Positions 35,686-37,595 of a DNA stretch of 37,595 bases are shown here, piece by piece (within the stretch, counting starts at the first letter, position 1; every line of letters begins with the position of its first letter). Made by a program: the position numbers and the translations under genes. Source of the stretch: Candidatus Nanopelagicales bacterium (GTDB taxonomy: Bacteria; Actinomycetota; Actinomycetes; S36-B12; CAIYMF01); contig JALOLH010000030.1 of assembly GCA_025456065.1 (NCBI GenBank), positions 1 to 37,595 of the forward strand. Direction: 5' to 3'. A model generated the notes under the pieces. That model saw only the letters and a program-made list of their open reading frames with translations, searched no databases and was not told the DNA's origin.

Positions 35686-37595
35686 ATGCCAGCTGCGGTG
35701 TCGAATGTCGAGCTCGCCGGCGGTCAGATGCTCACGGTGGGCATCGTGGCGGCGATCGCCCTGGCGGCGCTCGGCGTGGCCTGGGCGCTCTCCCGGGAGG
35801 TGCTCGCGGCGGGCGCCGGCACGGCCAAGATGCAGGAGATCGCCGCGGCCGTGCAGGAGGGCGCGGCGGCGTACCTGAACCGGCAGTTCAAGACGCTGAG
35901 CGTCTTCGCGGTCCTCGTCTTCTTCCTGCTGTTCCTGCTCCCCGCCGAGACCACCGGCGAGCGCATCGGCCGCTCGATCTTCTTCCTCGTGGGCGCGGTC
36001 TTCTCGGCCATGACCGGCTACTTCGGCATGTGGCTGGCCGTCCGCGGCAACGTCCGCGTCGCGGCCGCCGCGCGCGACTCCGGTGAGCAGCAGGCGATGC
36101 GCATCGCCTTCCGCACCGGCGGCGTGGCCGGCATGTTCACCGTGGGCCTGGGGCTGTTCGGCGCCGCACTCGTCGTGCTGGTCTACCAGGGCGGCGCGCC
36201 GCGGGTGCTCGAGGGCTTCGGCTTCGGCGCGGCCCTGCTCGCGATGTTCATGCGGGTCGGCGGTGGCATCTTCACCAAGGCCGCGGACGTCGGCGCCGAC
36301 CTCGTCGGCAAGGTCGAGGCGCACATCCCCGAGGACGACCCCCGCAACGCGGCCACGATCGCGGACAACGTCGGGGACAACGTGGGCGACTGCGCCGGCA
36401 TGGCGGCCGACCTCTTCGAGTCCTACGCCGTGGTCCTCGTCGCCGCCCTGATCCTGGGGACCACCGCGTTCGGCGCGCTCGGCCTGGTGTTCCCGCTCGT
36501 CGTGCCCGCCATCGGCGTCATCACGGCGGTCGTCGGCATCATCGCGGTCACCCCGCGACCCGGGGACCGATCCGGCATGACCGCGATCAACCGCGGCTTC
36601 TTCATCTCCGCTGCGCTGTCCGCGGTGCTCGTGGCGATCGCCGCGTTCGTCTTCCTGCCCGACCGGCTCACCCGGGTCAACGGCATCCGCATCGAGTCCC
36701 TGGGCCTGGACGCGATCATCGCCCAGTCGTTCAACCCGCGGTTCCTGGCCATCGGCGCGGTGCTCATCGGCATCGTGCTCGCGGCCGCCATCCAGCAGCT
36801 CACCGGCTACTTCACCGAGACCAACCGCCGCCCCGTCGACGACGTCGCGAAGTCGTCGCTGACCGGCCCCGCCACCGTGATCCTCACCGGCATCGCGGTC
36901 GGCTACGAGTCGGCCGTGTACTCCGCCCTGCTCATCGGCGCCGCCGTGTTCGGGGCCTACTCGCTGGGCGCGGGGTCGGTGGTCCTGAGCCTGTTCGCGA
37001 TCGCCCTGGCCGGCACCGGCCTGCTCACGACCGTGGGCGTCATCGTCTCCATGGACACCTTCGGACCGGTCTCGGACAATGCGCAGGGGATCGCCGAGAT
37101 GTCCGGCGACGTGCACGGCGAGGGGGCGCAGATCCTCACCCGGCTCGACGCCGTGGGCAACACCACGAAGGCCATCACGAAGGGCATCGCGATCGCGACC
37201 GCCGTGCTCGCCGCGACCGCGCTGTTCGGCGCGTTCCGCGAGGCGGTCACCGCGGCGGCGATCGACGCCGGCCAGACGGCCGGCGAGGCGCTGGCCAACC
37301 TGGCCGCGCTCGGCCAGTACGTCGGCGTGCTCGACGTGGCCAACCCGCGCAACCTCGTCGGCCTGCTGGTCGGCGCGGCCGTCGTGTTCCTGTTCTCCGG
37401 CCTGGCGATCAACGCCGTGTCCCGCGCCGCCGGCGCGGTCATCTACGAGGTGCGCCGCCAGTTCCGCGAGCACCCGGGGATCATGGCGGGCACCGAGAAG
37501 CCGGAGTACGGCAAGGTCGTCGACATCGTCACCCGCGACTCCCTGCGCGAGCTGAGCACCCCGGGCCTGCTGGCCGTGCTCACCCCGATCGCCGT
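35686..37595 (+). CDS. hppA: Membrane proton-pumping pyrophosphatase (partial, 3' end cut)
   Basis: Couples hydrolysis of pyrophosphate to proton export across the membrane. 636 codons are present and the frame runs off the window; the family usually has about 750-800 residues, so roughly a fifth is missing. Many hydrophobic helices are evident. The pyrophosphate-binding loop DVGADLVGKVE and the EDDPRNAATIADNVGDNVGD segment are intact. GNTTKAITKG carries Lys where K+-dependent enzymes have Ala (GNTTAA), so it belongs to the K+-independent, H+-pumping class. The ATG follows GAGGAG with 6-nt spacing. Streptomyces hppA also follows bldG and its partner. Confidence 0.96.
   Translation, partial: MPAAVSNVELAGGQMLTVGIVAAIALAALGVAWALSREVLAAGAGTAKMQEIAAAVQEGAAAYLNRQFKTLSVFAVLVFFLLFLLPAETTGERIGRSIFFLVGAVFSAMTGYFGMWLAVRGNVRVAAAARDSGEQQAMRIAFRTGGVAGMFTVGLGLFGAALVVLVYQGGAPRVLEGFGFGAALLAMFMRVGGGIFTKAADVGADLVGKVEAHIPEDDPRNAATIADNVGDNVGDCAGMAADLFESYAVVLVAALILGTTAFGALGLVFPLVVPAIGVITAVVGIIAVTPRPGDRSGMTAINRGFFISAALSAVLVAIAAFVFLPDRLTRVNGIRIESLGLDAIIAQSFNPRFLAIGAVLIGIVLAAAIQQLTGYFTETNRRPVDDVAKSSLTGPATVILTGIAVGYESAVYSALLIGAAVFGAYSLGAGSVVLSLFAIALAGTGLLTTVGVIVSMDTFGPVSDNAQGIAEMSGDVHGEGAQILTRLDAVGNTTKAITKGIAIATAVLAATALFGAFREAVTAAAIDAGQTAGEALANLAALGQYVGVLDVANPRNLVGLLVGAAVVFLFSGLAINAVSRAAGAVIYEVRRQFREHPGIMAGTEKPEYGKVVDIVTRDSLRELSTPGLLAVLTPIA

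Overview
The window comes from a very GC-rich actinobacterium (Actinomycetota). Signs are the extreme GC bias at third codon positions, frequent GTG starts, ATGA/GTGA stop-start overlaps, leaderless promoters, and a gene order that, from memory, is shared with Mycobacterium and Streptomyces chromosomes. A Micrococcales-like (Cellulomonas-type) host is possible, but the sequence alone does not settle the genus. No mobile element, CRISPR array or integration scar is visible: this is conserved core chromosome.

Region 1 (1-7081, + strand): tRNA-Ser(CGA), a ferritin, dnaX-recR-DUF5063 (clamp loader and recombination), lysC-asd (first two steps of the aspartate pathway, with an internal start for a separate aspartokinase beta subunit), and tRNA-Pro(CGG) with an unusually long terminator hairpin.

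Region 2 (7082-17796, mostly - strand): an alpha/beta hydrolase and a membrane-anchored metallophosphoesterase divergent from a YqeY-like gene. Then come a bifunctional class A penicillin-binding protein, a two-gene Get3/ArsA ATPase operon (bagA-bagB type), an MBL/NUDIX/RidA/DUF4177 cluster, a cAMP-type Crp regulator, and a small helical protein that matches the c-di-GMP-binding anti-sigma factor RsiG.

Region 3 (17916-26507): nth, a CoA-type NUDIX and the periplasmic acid-resistance protease MarP face an EphE-like hydrolase that lacks its nucleophile, a phage-holin-family membrane protein and NhaA. These are followed by acetyl-CoA synthetase translationally coupled to a degenerate Fic-like protein.

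Region 4 (26508-34469): a complete actinobacterial tad pilus/secretion operon (CpaE-like ssd, tadA, tadB, tadC, a Flp/DUF4244 pilin, TadE and a second TadE-like protein), converging on a large MrfA/DUF1998-type DEAH helicase. This is the 'helicase/secretion neighbourhood'.

Region 5 (34610-37595): bldG (anti-anti-sigma factor, Ser57), an atypical HATPase anti-sigma partner, and a K+-independent proton-pumping pyrophosphatase cut off by the window end.

The most interesting signals are the RsiG-like protein with two copies of the c-di-GMP signature beside crp, the asymmetric P-loops of the Get3-like pair, two catalytically dead-looking enzymes (EphE-like and Fic-like), the internal lysC start, the tad-helicase association, and a recurring leaderless promoter layout in which the -10 hexamer lies exactly 7 to 12 nt before the start codon.
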